Assembly (NCBI GenBank): GCA_944390015.1
Contig: CALXOL010000005.1
Location: 1 to 64,000 of the forward strand
Length of the DNA: 64,000 nt
DNA from: an uncultured Spirochaetaceae bacterium
GTDB lineage: Bacteria; Spirochaetota; Spirochaetia; Sphaerochaetales; Sphaerochaetaceae
Direction of reading: 5' to 3'
Of the stretch, positions 17,397 through 26,150 are shown piece by piece. The translations under genes and the position numbers were made by a program. The stretch's first letter is position 1, and each line of letters starts with the position of its first letter. The notes under the pieces were generated by a model that saw nothing but the letters and a program-made list of their open reading frames with translations, searched no databases and was not told the DNA's origin.

Positions 17397-17491
17397 TTTA
17401 CGTGGATTAATAAATAGTCATTCATGACACACTGTCAGCTTCAAGCGGACTGAATCAAAAATAACAGAAAAACAGAAAAAAGAGAATATAT

Positions 17492-17890
17492 TTACGAGAA
17501 TGTGTATTCTATCACATCCTCTATGATTTCCTTTAAGGAAGCCCTCCTTCCCCCCGCAACATAATTATTGCAGCCTTTCGATGGAATCAAAACCTTCTTC
17601 GCATTGCTTCTGGCAATGGAAAGAGCCATGACCTCTGTTACTTCCCCAAGCATGCTGTCGGCAATGACAAGTCCAATCGGGCAGATAATGACATCAGCCT
17701 TGGCTGCACATACCCTGACAGGATTTTCCCCGGTTGCTCCTTCATCAGCACCTGCCTTAAGCATTGCACTTGTCGCATTTGAATTGGTTCCAACTGCTAT
17801 GATATGAAGATCACTTTTTCTCTCTTTCAAGGCTGAGATCACCTCTCGCCCTATTCCTCCGCCCTGTGCGTCAATTACCAAAACCTGCAT
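17492..17890 (-). CDS. DUF3842 family protein
   Basis: This 132-aa small soluble protein starts MQVLVIDAQGGGIGREVI, a nucleotide-binding-like glycine-rich loop, and has CGxxVIxP-type segments (ADVIICPIGLVIADSMLGEV, KVLIPSKGCNNYVAGG). These are recognisable as DUF3842, a family of unknown function. It lies about 145 bp upstream of the ECF operon on the same strand and may be its first gene, so a role connected to the transported vitamin is possible. No Shine-Dalgarno sequence; an extended -10 TGTTATTAT ends 7 nt before ATG. Confidence 0.75.
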   Translation of the reverse strand: MQVLVIDAQGGGIGREVISALKERKSDLHIIAVGTNSNATSAMLKAGADEGATGENPVRVCAAKADVIICPIGLVIADSMLGEVTEVMALSIARSNAKKVLIPSKGCNNYVAGGRRASLKEIIEDVIEYTFS

Positions 17891-17897
17891 AAGAGAA

Positions 17898-17906
17898 ATA
17901 ATAACA
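17898..17906 (-). promoter_or_regulatory. Extended -10 promoter of the DUF3842 gene (leaderless)
   Basis: TGTTATTAT on the minus strand, followed by 7 nt and ATG 17890. No Shine-Dalgarno sequence. Confidence 0.55.
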
Positions 17907-17908
17907 GA

Positions 17909-19285
17909 TTAAATTGTTCTTTGAATATGTTTTTTCATTTCTTCATTGGAAACAAAATTAAAATTGAAATTAACTTTATGCTGCTCCAAAAACATGATCA
18001 TATAAAGAGGAAGCGAAAGGATACCAGATTTTTCTCCTACATTATTGCGAGATATGCGGATAGCTCGTTCTATCCCATATTTTTCTGTAGAAAGGACGGT
18101 AGATAGCGATTTGGATCTCTTATTCTCTCCGCTTTTTACCTCGACAGGACATATTTTGTTTTCAAATGTGATAATAAAATCGATTTCCAGAGAATCTGAT
18201 GGTGAGAAATAGTACAGAGGGAACCCAGAGGAAGTAAGACTTTGGGCTATAATGTTTTCATAAAAAGCACCTTTAAAAAGCCCAAGCTCACCATTGATAA
18301 TCTTCAACGCTGTTCCATCTTCATACATTGACACAAGTAATCCAGTATCATTCATATATACTTTGAATTTATTATCCACCAAGAACCCTCTCAGAGGGGC
18401 CTCTATTTTAGATAGGTTATTGCAAAAAGATATAATCCTTGCATCTTTTAACCACAATAATGAGCCTCCATAGTTACGAAATCTTGCGCCCTTGTTTATA
18501 ATTGAATACTGGAATTTCTTATAATCTTTAGCAAGTTGAGATGGAATTGAGTCAAAAGTACTTATTATCTTTGTTTTTTCGTCTTCTTCTGCATACTTTA
18601 CAATATCTTTTTTATAATCAGCAATTATATTTCTTTGAATTTTTAAAGCAACTGAATAATCTCTGTTTTCCGCATAACTGTTCACAACAGCAGGCATCCC
18701 ACCTATTGCCATGTACAGGGAAAAATATGAAAGCATTGTATTATGGACAAAAGTATCAACAGCTTTTCTTTTTTTAAAACAATCCTTCAAGCTGGCAATC
18801 ATTTCATCATCAATTCCCATAGCCCAAAGAAATTCCTCAAAATCTAAAGGGAATAATTCAATGTTATTGATATAACCGACAGGAAAAGACCGCTCACTTG
18901 CATGGTTAATTCCGAGCAAAGAACCTGTAGCAATTACATCGAATCTAGGATCTTTTGCCAAAAATTTTAAAGCAGTTCTTCCATTAGGACAATGCTGAAT
19001 CTCGTCAAGGAAGATCAACGTACTACCTTCTTTCCTTCTTGTTTCGGGGAAAGCAAAAGAAAGCTTCGTAAGAATTGTATCCGCACTCAAATCTTCTGAA
19101 AAAATCGATACAAGTTCAGGAGTCTCAAAGAAATTGATTTGGTAGATTGTCTTGTATGTATTCTTTGCAAATTCAAGAACAGCAGTAGTCTTACCAACCT
19201 GCCTTGCCCCATTTATAAGAAGTGGTAACCTATTGGTATCTTTTTTCCATAAATATAATTTATCAGTGATTTTGCGCCTTAACAT
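17909..19285 (-). CDS. AAA-type ATPase with DUF4143 (second copy type)
   Basis: This 458-aa protein has Walker A NGARQVGKTT near residue 30, Walker B TLIFLDEIQHC, sensor VIATGSLLG and a C-terminal DUF4143/PD-(D/E)XK-like core: LEIDFIITFENKICPVEVKSGENK. The D...EVK pattern is compatible with an intact nuclease-like site. The family is widespread and uncharacterised. The gene has a good promoter (TTGATT-17-TATAAT, 19297-19325) with three perfectly phased direct repeats upstream (19331-19414), suggesting dedicated regulation, perhaps by its own product. It is much longer and clearly different in sequence from the copy at 8531. Confidence 0.85.
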   Translation of the reverse strand: MLRRKITDKLYLWKKDTNRLPLLINGARQVGKTTAVLEFAKNTYKTIYQINFFETPELVSIFSEDLSADTILTKLSFAFPETRRKEGSTLIFLDEIQHCPNGRTALKFLAKDPRFDVIATGSLLGINHASERSFPVGYINNIELFPLDFEEFLWAMGIDDEMIASLKDCFKKRKAVDTFVHNTMLSYFSLYMAIGGMPAVVNSYAENRDYSVALKIQRNIIADYKKDIVKYAEEDEKTKIISTFDSIPSQLAKDYKKFQYSIINKGARFRNYGGSLLWLKDARIISFCNNLSKIEAPLRGFLVDNKFKVYMNDTGLLVSMYEDGTALKIINGELGLFKGAFYENIIAQSLTSSGFPLYYFSPSDSLEIDFIITFENKICPVEVKSGENKRSKSLSTVLSTEKYGIERAIRISRNNVGEKSGILSLPLYMIMFLEQHKVNFNFNFVSNEEMKKHIQRTI

Positions 19286-19296
19286 ACTTCGATTTC

Positions 19297-19325
19297 ATTA
19301 TAAGTTTACTAAGGAGAAAAATCAA
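19297..19325 (-). promoter_or_regulatory. Promoter of the second DUF4143 ATPase
   Basis: On the minus strand TTGATT (19320-19325) and TATAAT (19297-19302) are spaced exactly 17 bp. The predicted transcription start leaves a leader of only about 5 nt before ATG 19285. Confidence 0.65.
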
Positions 19326-19330
19326 TTAAA

Positions 19331-19414
19331 ACACATTTTACCGACGAACTTTTTTTATTTTTGCACGTTTTACCGACGAACTTATAGCATTGAAACACAT
19401 TTTACCGACGAAAC
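19331..19414. repeat. Three direct repeats (iterons), 20 bp, 32-bp period
   Basis: ACACATTTTACCGACGAACT at 19331-19350, GCACGTTTTACCGACGAACT at 19363-19382 and ACACATTTTACCGACGAAAC at 19395-19414. Each start is 32 bp from the next, i.e. three helical turns, so the sites face the same side of the DNA. The first repeat begins 6 bp upstream of the -35 box of the ATPase promoter. The 12-bp spacers are unrelated to each other. Arrangement fits binding sites for an activator or autoregulator. Confidence 0.85.
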
Positions 19415-19614
19415 TGTACTTGTCAAAAAAAAGAGTTGTACTAGTCAATCAAAAAAAACGTATAATTTTCCGAAAAAGACAACATAAAGATGCATAAATA
19501 TTCAATATTTCGCATATTTTATTTTCTTAAGCATTGACACTTGTTGGATTTTCCTTGATAGTTAGTTTATATAATCTTTGGTTATTATATATCTATATAA
19601 ATGAGGAGGCTTAT

Positions 19615-20580
19615 ATGAAGAAATTAATTGCAATCATTGCTCTTGTAGCTCTCTCACTTGCACCGCTTATGGCACAGGGAGGAAGCGATGCAGGATCTGG
19701 TACACTTCGCTTCGGAACGGGTGGAGACCAGGGAACATACTACGGATTCGGTAACGTTCTCGCCCAGAGAATCTCTTCCGAGACTGACACATCCGTTGTT
19801 GCCGTAGTTAGCGCAGGAAGCCAGGACAACATCGAAATGATGGATATGAACAGCTATCAGCTCGGCTTTGTCCAGACTGATGTAATGAGCTATGCCTATA
19901 ATGGAACAAACCTCTTTGCCGAAACTGGAGCTATTTCTGATTTCTCTACAGTAGCGGCACTCTACATGGAGCAGGTTCAGATTGTAACTCTCGACCCGAA
20001 CATCAAGACCGTTGCGGATTTGAAGGGAAAGACGGTCTCAATCGGTTCATCCGGTTCCGGAGTATACTACAATGCCCTTGATATCCTTGGAGCTTACGGA
20101 ATCACAGAGAGTGATATCAAACCGACATATCAGAGCTTCGGTGACAGTGTTGATGCACTTCAGGATGGAAAGATCGATGCCGCATTCGTAGTTGCAGGAG
20201 CACCTACTGTCGCAGTCTCTACTCTTGCTACGACACATCAGGTATACCTCGTTTCAATCGATCAGGAGCACCTTGACACACTCCTCTCCTCATCCCCGTA
20301 TTACAGCCCGTATACGATTAAAGCGGATGTCTATGGAACACCTGAGGACTGCCAGACTGTCGCAGTTGGAGCTGTTGTTATCGCACGTGATGATGTATCA
20401 GAAGATGCGGTTTACGACGTAGTATCCACGATCTTCAACGATAAGGATGCAATCGCTCAGAGCCATGATAAGGGAAGAGAGCTGGATCTTGCATTCGCAA
20501 CATCCATTACGACAGTTCCTTATCATCCAGGTGCTGCAAAATACTTTGCAGAGCAGGGAATCACAGTAGCAACAAAGTAA
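19615..20580 (+). CDS. TAXI family TRAP transporter solute-binding protein
   Basis: This 322-aa periplasmic protein starts with a signal peptide (MKKLIAIIALVALSLAPLMA) followed by QGGSDAGSG and the TAXI signature LRFGTGGDQGTYYGFGNVLA. Later segments KTVADLKGKTVSIGSSGSG and NALDILGAYGIT are typical of the family. It delivers substrate to the fused permease encoded 68 bp downstream; TAXI systems often import C4/C5-dicarboxylates or glutamate/glutamine-like compounds, but the substrate is unproven here. ATG 19615 has GAGGAGG upstream; the longer frame from 19534 is not credible. A terminator-like hairpin separates it from the permease gene. Confidence 0.92.
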   Translation: MKKLIAIIALVALSLAPLMAQGGSDAGSGTLRFGTGGDQGTYYGFGNVLAQRISSETDTSVVAVVSAGSQDNIEMMDMNSYQLGFVQTDVMSYAYNGTNLFAETGAISDFSTVAALYMEQVQIVTLDPNIKTVADLKGKTVSIGSSGSGVYYNALDILGAYGITESDIKPTYQSFGDSVDALQDGKIDAAFVVAGAPTVAVSTLATTHQVYLVSIDQEHLDTLLSSSPYYSPYTIKADVYGTPEDCQTVAVGAVVIARDDVSEDAVYDVVSTIFNDKDAIAQSHDKGRELDLAFATSITTVPYHPGAAKYFAEQGITVATK

Positions 20581-20600
20581 AATAACGGCTAAAAAAACCT

Positions 20601-20625
20601 AGGGCTGTTGCATAGACAGCCCTTT
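20601..20625 (+). terminator. Intercistronic hairpin/attenuator between TRAP genes
   Basis: GGGCTGT, 7-nt loop, ACAGCCC followed by TTTT lies in the gap between binding-protein and permease genes. It probably lets part of the transcripts stop, giving more binding protein than permease. Confidence 0.7.
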
Positions 20626-20648
20626 TATCAGTTTATAAGGAGTACATA

Positions 20649-22670
20649 TTGAAGGATAAGAAACACGAAAAACACCTGCATCTACATCATCATGACGACT
20701 CTGTCGGTACAATGGCCGATGTAGAAGCAGTAATGAAGAAGTATGACAGGGAGTCCAATGTCAGAATCTGGGAGGGACTACCAAAGAAGATCATACACTA
20801 TGTCATGGCAGCATTCGCCATCTACTGTATCATCGATGCGATCTTTCTCACCACTCTTCAGGAGGTACGTTACTCTGTTTTCATGGGTATGATAATCTTC
20901 CTAGGTTTCTTAACATTCCCCGTGAAGAAAGGTTATGAAAGAGTAAACTACATGCCATGGTACGACATCATAATCATGCTCGTAGGTTCCGGTGCATATT
21001 TCTTCTATGCTTTCAATGCAATGACCGTAATCAGGCTTTCTGCAAGGATTATGGCTAACCCGATGTTCATGGTAGTTGGAGCCATTGGAATTCTAGCCCT
21101 TGTAGAGCTATGCAGACGCTGTGTAGGACTTCCAATCCTCTGTGTAGCCGGCGTTCTGGTAATCTACACGCTTGTCAGTGGAATTTCACTTCCTCAGCTA
21201 ATCAGGACTCTTTTCTATACTGCGAACGGTATTTTCTCAACACCTGTAGGTGTCTGCGTAAAATACATCGTAATCTTCATCATCTTCGGTGCTTTCCTTG
21301 AGCGTACGGGAGTTGCAGATTTCTTCATCCGCTTTGCAAATGCCGCAGTCGGTCGTTTCACAGGAGGACCTGCGAAAGTAGCAGTTGTCGCATCAGCGCT
21401 TGAAGGTATGGCTTCCGGTTCATCCGTTGCAAATACTGTAGGATCCGGCTCCATTACAATCCCAATGATGAAGAAGATGGGATACCGCCCGGAATTCGCA
21501 GCAGCAGTAGAGGCCGCAGCATCCACAGGCGGGCAGATCATGCCACCTATCATGGGAGCCGCAGCATTCCTTATGGCGGAGTTCACAGGCATCCCTTACG
21601 GCCGTATCGCTGTAATGGCCATCCTTCCTGCCGTTCTTTACTTCACAGGAATATTCATCGCAGTACATCTTGAGGCAAAAAAGATGGGTATGAGTGGAAT
21701 TCCAAAAGAAGATCTTCCAAAGCCGAAAGAGCTTTTAAAGGAACTATACCTCTTGCTCCCACTCGTTGCTCTCATTTACCTCGTAGGTTCAAACACCTAT
21801 ACGATGGCATACTCTGCAACCCTTTCGATTCTCGTAGCCATGCTTGTCGGTGTAATCCATAAGATCATCCCTCATATCGGCCTCTCAAAGGAAGGAAAAG
21901 AGGAAGAGGAGGAAGGAGAAAAGCCCAGTCTTTCTTTCAGATGGATTCTCGATGCCTTTGAAAACGGTTCAAGAAGCTCCATCACCGTAGTCGTAGCATG
22001 TGGTATCGCAGGAATCATCTCGGGATGTATCACAGTTACGGGACTTGCATCAATCCTGCTTGGAACAATCGTTTCCCTTTCCCATGGAATCGTAATGATA
22101 GCACTTCTGCTGACGATGCTCTGCTGTATCGTTCTCGGAATGGGAGTTCCAACGACTGCGAACTATTGTATCATGGCTGGTGTCTGCGCACCTATCCTCA
22201 TCGCTCTTAACGTAGAGACTGTCGCTGCTCACTTCTTCGTATTCTACTTTGGAATAGTCGCAGATATCACTCCACCGGTCGCACTTGCGGCCTATGCGGG
22301 ATCGGCAATAGCGAAATCCGATCCGATGAAGACAGGAGTCGTGGCGACGAAACTCGCAATCGCGGCATTCGTCGTACCATACGTTTTCGCACTTAACCCT
22401 GCGATGCTGTTTGTAAACGTAACCAGCGTATTCGAAGTCATCCAGATCTGTATCACTGCGCTACTCGGAATATTCGGTATAGCTGCTGCATTGAATGGGT
22501 ATCTTGGAAGGAACCTGAATCCATTTGTAAGAATCATCCTAGCACTTGCAGGACTATGCATGGTCATTCCTGGTACGATTACGGACCTTATGGGCCTTGT
22601 CGTACTCGTATTGGTAGTTGTTTACGAGTATGGAATGAAGAAAAAAGACAGTTCAGTAAAAACGGCATAA
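20649..22670 (+). CDS. TRAP transporter permease, fused DctQ-DctM (4TM/12TM)
   Basis: This 673-aa integral membrane protein fuses a small DctQ-like N-terminal part (about residues 35-110) to a DctM-like permease, as is usual for TAXI-type systems. Conserved DctM-type stretches include ASGSSVANTVGSGSITIPMM, ASTGGQIMPPIMGAAAFLMA and GMGVPTTANYCIMAGV. A His-rich start (HEKHLHLHHHDD) precedes the first helix. The start codon is TTG at 20649, supported by AAGGAGT upstream. It drives substrate uptake using an ion gradient together with the TAXI protein. A terminator follows at 22681-22711. Confidence 0.92.
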   Translation: MKDKKHEKHLHLHHHDDSVGTMADVEAVMKKYDRESNVRIWEGLPKKIIHYVMAAFAIYCIIDAIFLTTLQEVRYSVFMGMIIFLGFLTFPVKKGYERVNYMPWYDIIIMLVGSGAYFFYAFNAMTVIRLSARIMANPMFMVVGAIGILALVELCRRCVGLPILCVAGVLVIYTLVSGISLPQLIRTLFYTANGIFSTPVGVCVKYIVIFIIFGAFLERTGVADFFIRFANAAVGRFTGGPAKVAVVASALEGMASGSSVANTVGSGSITIPMMKKMGYRPEFAAAVEAAASTGGQIMPPIMGAAAFLMAEFTGIPYGRIAVMAILPAVLYFTGIFIAVHLEAKKMGMSGIPKEDLPKPKELLKELYLLLPLVALIYLVGSNTYTMAYSATLSILVAMLVGVIHKIIPHIGLSKEGKEEEEEGEKPSLSFRWILDAFENGSRSSITVVVACGIAGIISGCITVTGLASILLGTIVSLSHGIVMIALLLTMLCCIVLGMGVPTTANYCIMAGVCAPILIALNVETVAAHFFVFYFGIVADITPPVALAAYAGSAIAKSDPMKTGVVATKLAIAAFVVPYVFALNPAMLFVNVTSVFEVIQICITALLGIFGIAAALNGYLGRNLNPFVRIILALAGLCMVIPGTITDLMGLVVLVLVVVYEYGMKKKDSSVKTA

Positions 22671-22680
22671 AGCTTATGAG

Positions 22681-22711
22681 GCCTCTGCTACACGGCAGGG
22701 GCTTCGTTTTT
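22681..22711 (+). terminator. Intrinsic terminator of the TRAP operon
   Basis: Stem GCCTCTGC/GCAGGGGC (one G-U pair) with a 6-nt loop, then TTCGTTTTT. It abuts the 3' end of the convergent AraC-type gene. Confidence 0.75.
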
Positions 22712-23505
22712 CACTGCTGAAATCGTTTTTTATACCCTGATGGGCTTATCTTCATCTGAGACCTGAATACATCTTTGAAGTAAGTGGGATCTGAATACCC
22801 CGCCATCAAGGATGCGTAAGACACGCTCCCCCCTTTCTTAAGGATATCTGCAGCGACAGCTATACGGCTTGAGCGTATGAAATCGGATAGCCTCATCCCT
22901 GTCTTCTTATGAAAGAGGGATGAAAAATACGTCGCACTCAGATGCATGTGTCCTGCGATGCTCTCAAGGCTAAGATCAGATCGGATGTTCTTCTTTATAT
23001 AAGAGGCAACCTCATTTACAAAAGGATCAGTCCCATCCTGCCTCTCTCTATAGACCCTAAATGCGGTAGTTATTATCTGTACTGAGATTGCGCGGCATAT
23101 GATGTGAGATAAATCATCAAGACCCTCCCCCTCCCTCTGGAGCTGTGAGAACATATACTCTAAAGACGGCATGTCCTCACAAAGGAAGAAAGGAGGAAGG
23201 GCACTATCTATATCTTCAAGCCAATGACGGGGAATGGATGCAAAATACCTTGTGTGCACCCCATCATTTGAAAATGATGTCTTATGCATCAGCGATGGCT
23301 TTATGAATACAAAGCCTTTCGCATGGACGGGGAACACCGTATCCTGAATGAAGTACCTTCTCTCTCCTGAAACAAGATAATACATCTCATAGAAGTCATG
23401 GCTATGAAGTTCTGGCATCGAATAAAATGTGTCTTTCTTTCTAAATTTACAGCTGAATTCCTCTTCCATGGAATGGATATTATCATAATAAAACAGCAGT
23501 TTCAT
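22711..23505 (-). CDS. AraC-family transcriptional regulator
   Basis: This 264-aa protein has an N-terminal cupin-like sensor domain (about residues 15-150, with ELHSHDFYEMYYLVSGERRY) and two C-terminal helix-turn-helix motifs: LSLESIAGHMHLSATYFSSL and VSYASLMAGYSDPTYFKDVF, ending with the family segment KISPSGYKKR. Such regulators sense sugars or other small ligands. It is convergent with the TRAP operon and divergent from the MATE gene, either of which it might control. No Shine-Dalgarno sequence is evident before ATG 23505. Confidence 0.9.
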   Translation of the reverse strand: MKLLFYYDNIHSMEEEFSCKFRKKDTFYSMPELHSHDFYEMYYLVSGERRYFIQDTVFPVHAKGFVFIKPSLMHKTSFSNDGVHTRYFASIPRHWLEDIDSALPPFFLCEDMPSLEYMFSQLQREGEGLDDLSHIICRAISVQIITTAFRVYRERQDGTDPFVNEVASYIKKNIRSDLSLESIAGHMHLSATYFSSLFHKKTGMRLSDFIRSSRIAVAADILKKGGSVSYASLMAGYSDPTYFKDVFRSQMKISPSGYKKRFQQ

Positions 23506-23550
23506 TAAAAATCAAAGGAAATTCTCTTTTATCATGGGAATTATTTAGGC

Positions 23551-23556
23551 TATAAC
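23551..23556 (+). promoter_or_regulatory. -10 element of the MATE gene (leaderless)
   Basis: TATAAC (5/6) ends 7 nt before ATG 23564 with no Shine-Dalgarno sequence, repeating the spacing seen at other genes in this window. Confidence 0.45.
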
Positions 23557-23563
23557 TCTGGCT

Positions 23564-24958
23564 ATGGTTAAAATATCAGCAAAAGATGAGGAATTTAGAA
23601 AGGAAGTTCAAACCGGAAATATCTGGCGTATCGTGTTTAAAGTATGCGTTCCTTTAGCATTATATTCATGGATGAGCCAGCTGTTTGCCGTCCTGGATAC
23701 ACTCATGGCGAGCGGAATATCTTCAGATGCGGTCTCAACCGTAGTATACATGGTGCAGCTGCAACATGTAGTACTGGCAATCGGCGGAGGACTGAGCGTA
23801 GGTGGCGGCATCATGATAGCGCATGCCTATGGTAAAGGGGATGCAGAACAAATCAAGAAAGTTCTTTCCACTACAATAACCCTTTGCATCATTCTCTCAA
23901 TAGTAATCCTTCTCATCCTACCCTTCACTCCCATCATTCTCCGCATTACGGGAACTCCCGAAGTATTCGTATCGATGGGTTCCGTGTATTTTTCAGTAAC
24001 GCTGATAGGCATAATAATCCAGTTCTTCAACACCATATACATATCGAATGAAAGATGTAGGGGCAAAAGCAGGAAGATCCTCGCACTCAATCTCATTACG
24101 GTTGTCGTAAAACTCTTGCTCACTGCCATATTCGTATATCTTCTCTCAGGGGATATCGTATCGATAGCATTCGCATCTCTGGCGAGCTATCTCATAATAT
24201 TCGTCTTTGCGCTCTCTTCCTTCATAAAAAAAGATGATGCCTTCTCCTATTCCATCAGATATATAAGCTTCAAGGGACTACTCTCCCCTATTTTAAAGCT
24301 GTCAATTCCATCCATGGTAGAAAAGATTGCATTTGCCGTCGGCAAAGCCATGGTCAACAACATGGCATCTGGATATGGAACTCAAATCGTTGGTGCTGCG
24401 GGGATATCGAATAACATGTCCGGACTTCTGACGGGAATACAGACTGGTTTTGAAGACGGAGGCTCATCCCTTGAGGGACAGCTTTACGGAAGCTATAACA
24501 TCGAGCGCACCGTAAGAGTATACAGACATATTCAGATCGTGGTATTCCTCATCGGTCTTGTAGGATTCTTCGTCATGAAGGCCCTTTCAAGCCCTATCGC
24601 ACATATATTCTCAATATCCAGAGGAGGATATGATCCCTCTTTTCATCAAACAATCTGTGATATATTCCACTATGAGCTTCTAGGATGCCTTCTGCTCTCA
24701 TTCGCCTATTCAAGTTTTGCATTCCTCCTGGGACTTGGAAGAACGAAAGCACTTCTTGCCATCAACTTCGCTAGAATCTTCTTATTCCGTCTGCCTGTCA
24801 TATACTACTTCAAGAACTTTACAGAGATGGGATACGAAGCGGTCGGGTATACGATGGCGATAAGCAACTCACTTGTCGGAATTCTTGCTTTCATAGCAAG
24901 CGAGGTGATAATCGTAAAGGAGAGGAAAAGAATCGAAAGAAAAGGCAAAACAGTTTGA
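23564..24958 (+). CDS. MATE family multidrug/cation antiporter
   Basis: This 464-aa inner-membrane protein has about 12 transmembrane helices in two MatE repeats (about residues 20-215 and 240-450). Typical N-terminal segments are VPLALYSWMSQLFAVLDTLM and GGGIMIAHAYGKGDAEQI. MATE proteins export drugs, metabolites or lipid-linked compounds by Na+ or H+ antiport. No Shine-Dalgarno sequence; TATAAC ends 7 nt before ATG. Its stop overlaps the -35 element of the next gene, so the carrier downstream has its own promoter. Confidence 0.9.
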   Translation: MVKISAKDEEFRKEVQTGNIWRIVFKVCVPLALYSWMSQLFAVLDTLMASGISSDAVSTVVYMVQLQHVVLAIGGGLSVGGGIMIAHAYGKGDAEQIKKVLSTTITLCIILSIVILLILPFTPIILRITGTPEVFVSMGSVYFSVTLIGIIIQFFNTIYISNERCRGKSRKILALNLITVVVKLLLTAIFVYLLSGDIVSIAFASLASYLIIFVFALSSFIKKDDAFSYSIRYISFKGLLSPILKLSIPSMVEKIAFAVGKAMVNNMASGYGTQIVGAAGISNNMSGLLTGIQTGFEDGGSSLEGQLYGSYNIERTVRVYRHIQIVVFLIGLVGFFVMKALSSPIAHIFSISRGGYDPSFHQTICDIFHYELLGCLLLSFAYSSFAFLLGLGRTKALLAINFARIFLFRLPVIYYFKNFTEMGYEAVGYTMAISNSLVGILAFIASEVIIVKERKRIERKGKTV

Positions 24959-24983
24959 CTGGATTTGAAAAAGTAAATATCAT
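24955..24983 (+). promoter_or_regulatory. Promoter of the ArsB/NhaD-type carrier
   Basis: TTGACT (24955-24960) and TATCAT (24978-24983) with 17-bp spacing, each 5 of 6 to consensus. The expected start is about 2 nt before GTG 24993, so the mRNA has almost no leader. Confidence 0.65.
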
Positions 24984-24992
24984 TCTCCACTT

Positions 24993-26099
24993 GTGATAAA
25001 GACCTTTATTAAAAACGAGATAGTGTTCGTAGTAGCACTCATAGCGGCAGTTATTACCGCATTCTTCAATCCACCATCTAAGGGATGGATTGAAGCGATA
25101 GATTTTAGGACACTTGCACTTCTTTTTTCCCTCATGGGGATATCTGAAGGGCTCAAGGGGTCATCTTTCTTCTCCTCTGTCGCATCTACGATAGAACACA
25201 GGGCGGGAAATACAAGAAGGCTTTCATTACTTCTCGTGCTCATAGTCTTCGTCTCTTCAATGTTCTTCACGAACGATGTATCACTCCTGATATTCGTTCC
25301 ATTCTCAATCATGCTTCTGGATATGGCAAAAGTAGATGAGGAGCATGTGATGAGAGTCGTCACCCTTGAGACAATCAGTGCAAACCTAGGTTCGATGACA
25401 ACCCCTGTTGGAAATCCTCAGAACCTTTACATCTGCTCATTCTTCAATGTTGAAGCAGGCCCTTTCTTCAGAACGATACTGCCTTACTCAGTTCTATCAG
25501 CAATCCTGATAGCCCTACTTTCCCTCATCCTTCTAAAAGATAAAATCCCACTCGAAGAGAAATGTGGGAATGAGGCCAATCTTGATAAGAAAAAGAGCGC
25601 TGTTTATCTTTCTCTTCTCTTAATCGCACTTTTATCGGTATTCAGACTAATCGACTGGAAAATCCTTTTCTTCCTCGAGCTTGCCATTATTTTAATCATT
25701 GATAGGAAAATCCTTAGAAGAATCGACTATGTTCTTCTTCTGACATTCGTCTGTTTCTTCATATTCAGTGAGAACATGGGTAGGATCGAAGCAGTAAGGA
25801 ACATACTGACAAAGCCAATGGAGAGCCATCCTATTGCAACTAGCGCACTTGTATCCCAAATCATAAGCAATGTTCCTGCTGCAATACTCCTATCCCCGTT
25901 CTCCTCGTCTTTTGAGGGCGTTCTCATAGGCACCGACATAGGAGGACTCGGAACCCCGATTGCATCTCTGGCTTCCCTAATATCATTGAAATTCTATTAC
26001 AGGAGGGAAAATGGTAAAAAAGGCAGATACATGGCCATGTTCCTGTTATGGAATTTCATACTTCTTGCAGTACTTGCATTGTTTTCTTTGCTGTTTTAA
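24993..26099 (+). CDS. Anion/cation carrier of the ArsB/NhaD-CitM (IT) superfamily
   Basis: This 368-aa protein has about ten transmembrane helices. Conserved ion-transporter features include the segment FFTNDVSLLIFVPFSIMLL, the motif SANLGSMTTPVGNPQNLYIC and, in the second half, SQIISNVPAAILLSPF with IGGLGTPIASLASLISLKFY. These are the paired hairpin motifs of SLC13/ArsB-type carriers. Substrate cannot be assigned; sodium, arsenite, citrate and dicarboxylates are all transported by relatives. It starts with GTG (24993) with no Shine-Dalgarno sequence. Confidence 0.82.
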   Translation: MIKTFIKNEIVFVVALIAAVITAFFNPPSKGWIEAIDFRTLALLFSLMGISEGLKGSSFFSSVASTIEHRAGNTRRLSLLLVLIVFVSSMFFTNDVSLLIFVPFSIMLLDMAKVDEEHVMRVVTLETISANLGSMTTPVGNPQNLYICSFFNVEAGPFFRTILPYSVLSAILIALLSLILLKDKIPLEEKCGNEANLDKKKSAVYLSLLLIALLSVFRLIDWKILFFLELAIILIIDRKILRRIDYVLLLTFVCFFIFSENMGRIEAVRNILTKPMESHPIATSALVSQIISNVPAAILLSPFSSSFEGVLIGTDIGGLGTPIASLASLISLKFYYRRENGKKGRYMAMFLLWNFILLAVLALFSLLF

Positions 26100-26106
26100 A
26101 AGAACA

Positions 26107-26127
26107 GGCCTGCGAAAAAAGCAGGCC
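26107..26127. terminator. Bidirectional terminator between convergent genes
   Basis: Stem GGCCTGC/GCAGGCC with a 7-nt A-rich loop between the carrier gene (+) and the hydrolase gene (-). The minus strand continues into TGTTCTTTT. Confidence 0.65.
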
Positions 26128-26150
26128 ATAATTATTCAAACTATAAATAA

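Noticed and set aside
17401-17491. Known riboswitch upstream of the ECF operon
   Set aside because: I compared the leader with the motifs of TPP, preQ1 and folate riboswitches that I remember and saw no match; only a simple hairpin is supported.
19331-19414. Short repeat array that could be read as a CRISPR
   Set aside because: Only three 20-bp repeats with 12-bp spacers and no cas genes; the position directly before a -35 box fits operator iterons.
19534-19575. TTGACA and TATAAT upstream of the TAXI gene as a promoter
   Set aside because: The spacing is 30 bp, too long for a sigma-70 promoter; no better pair was found by eye.
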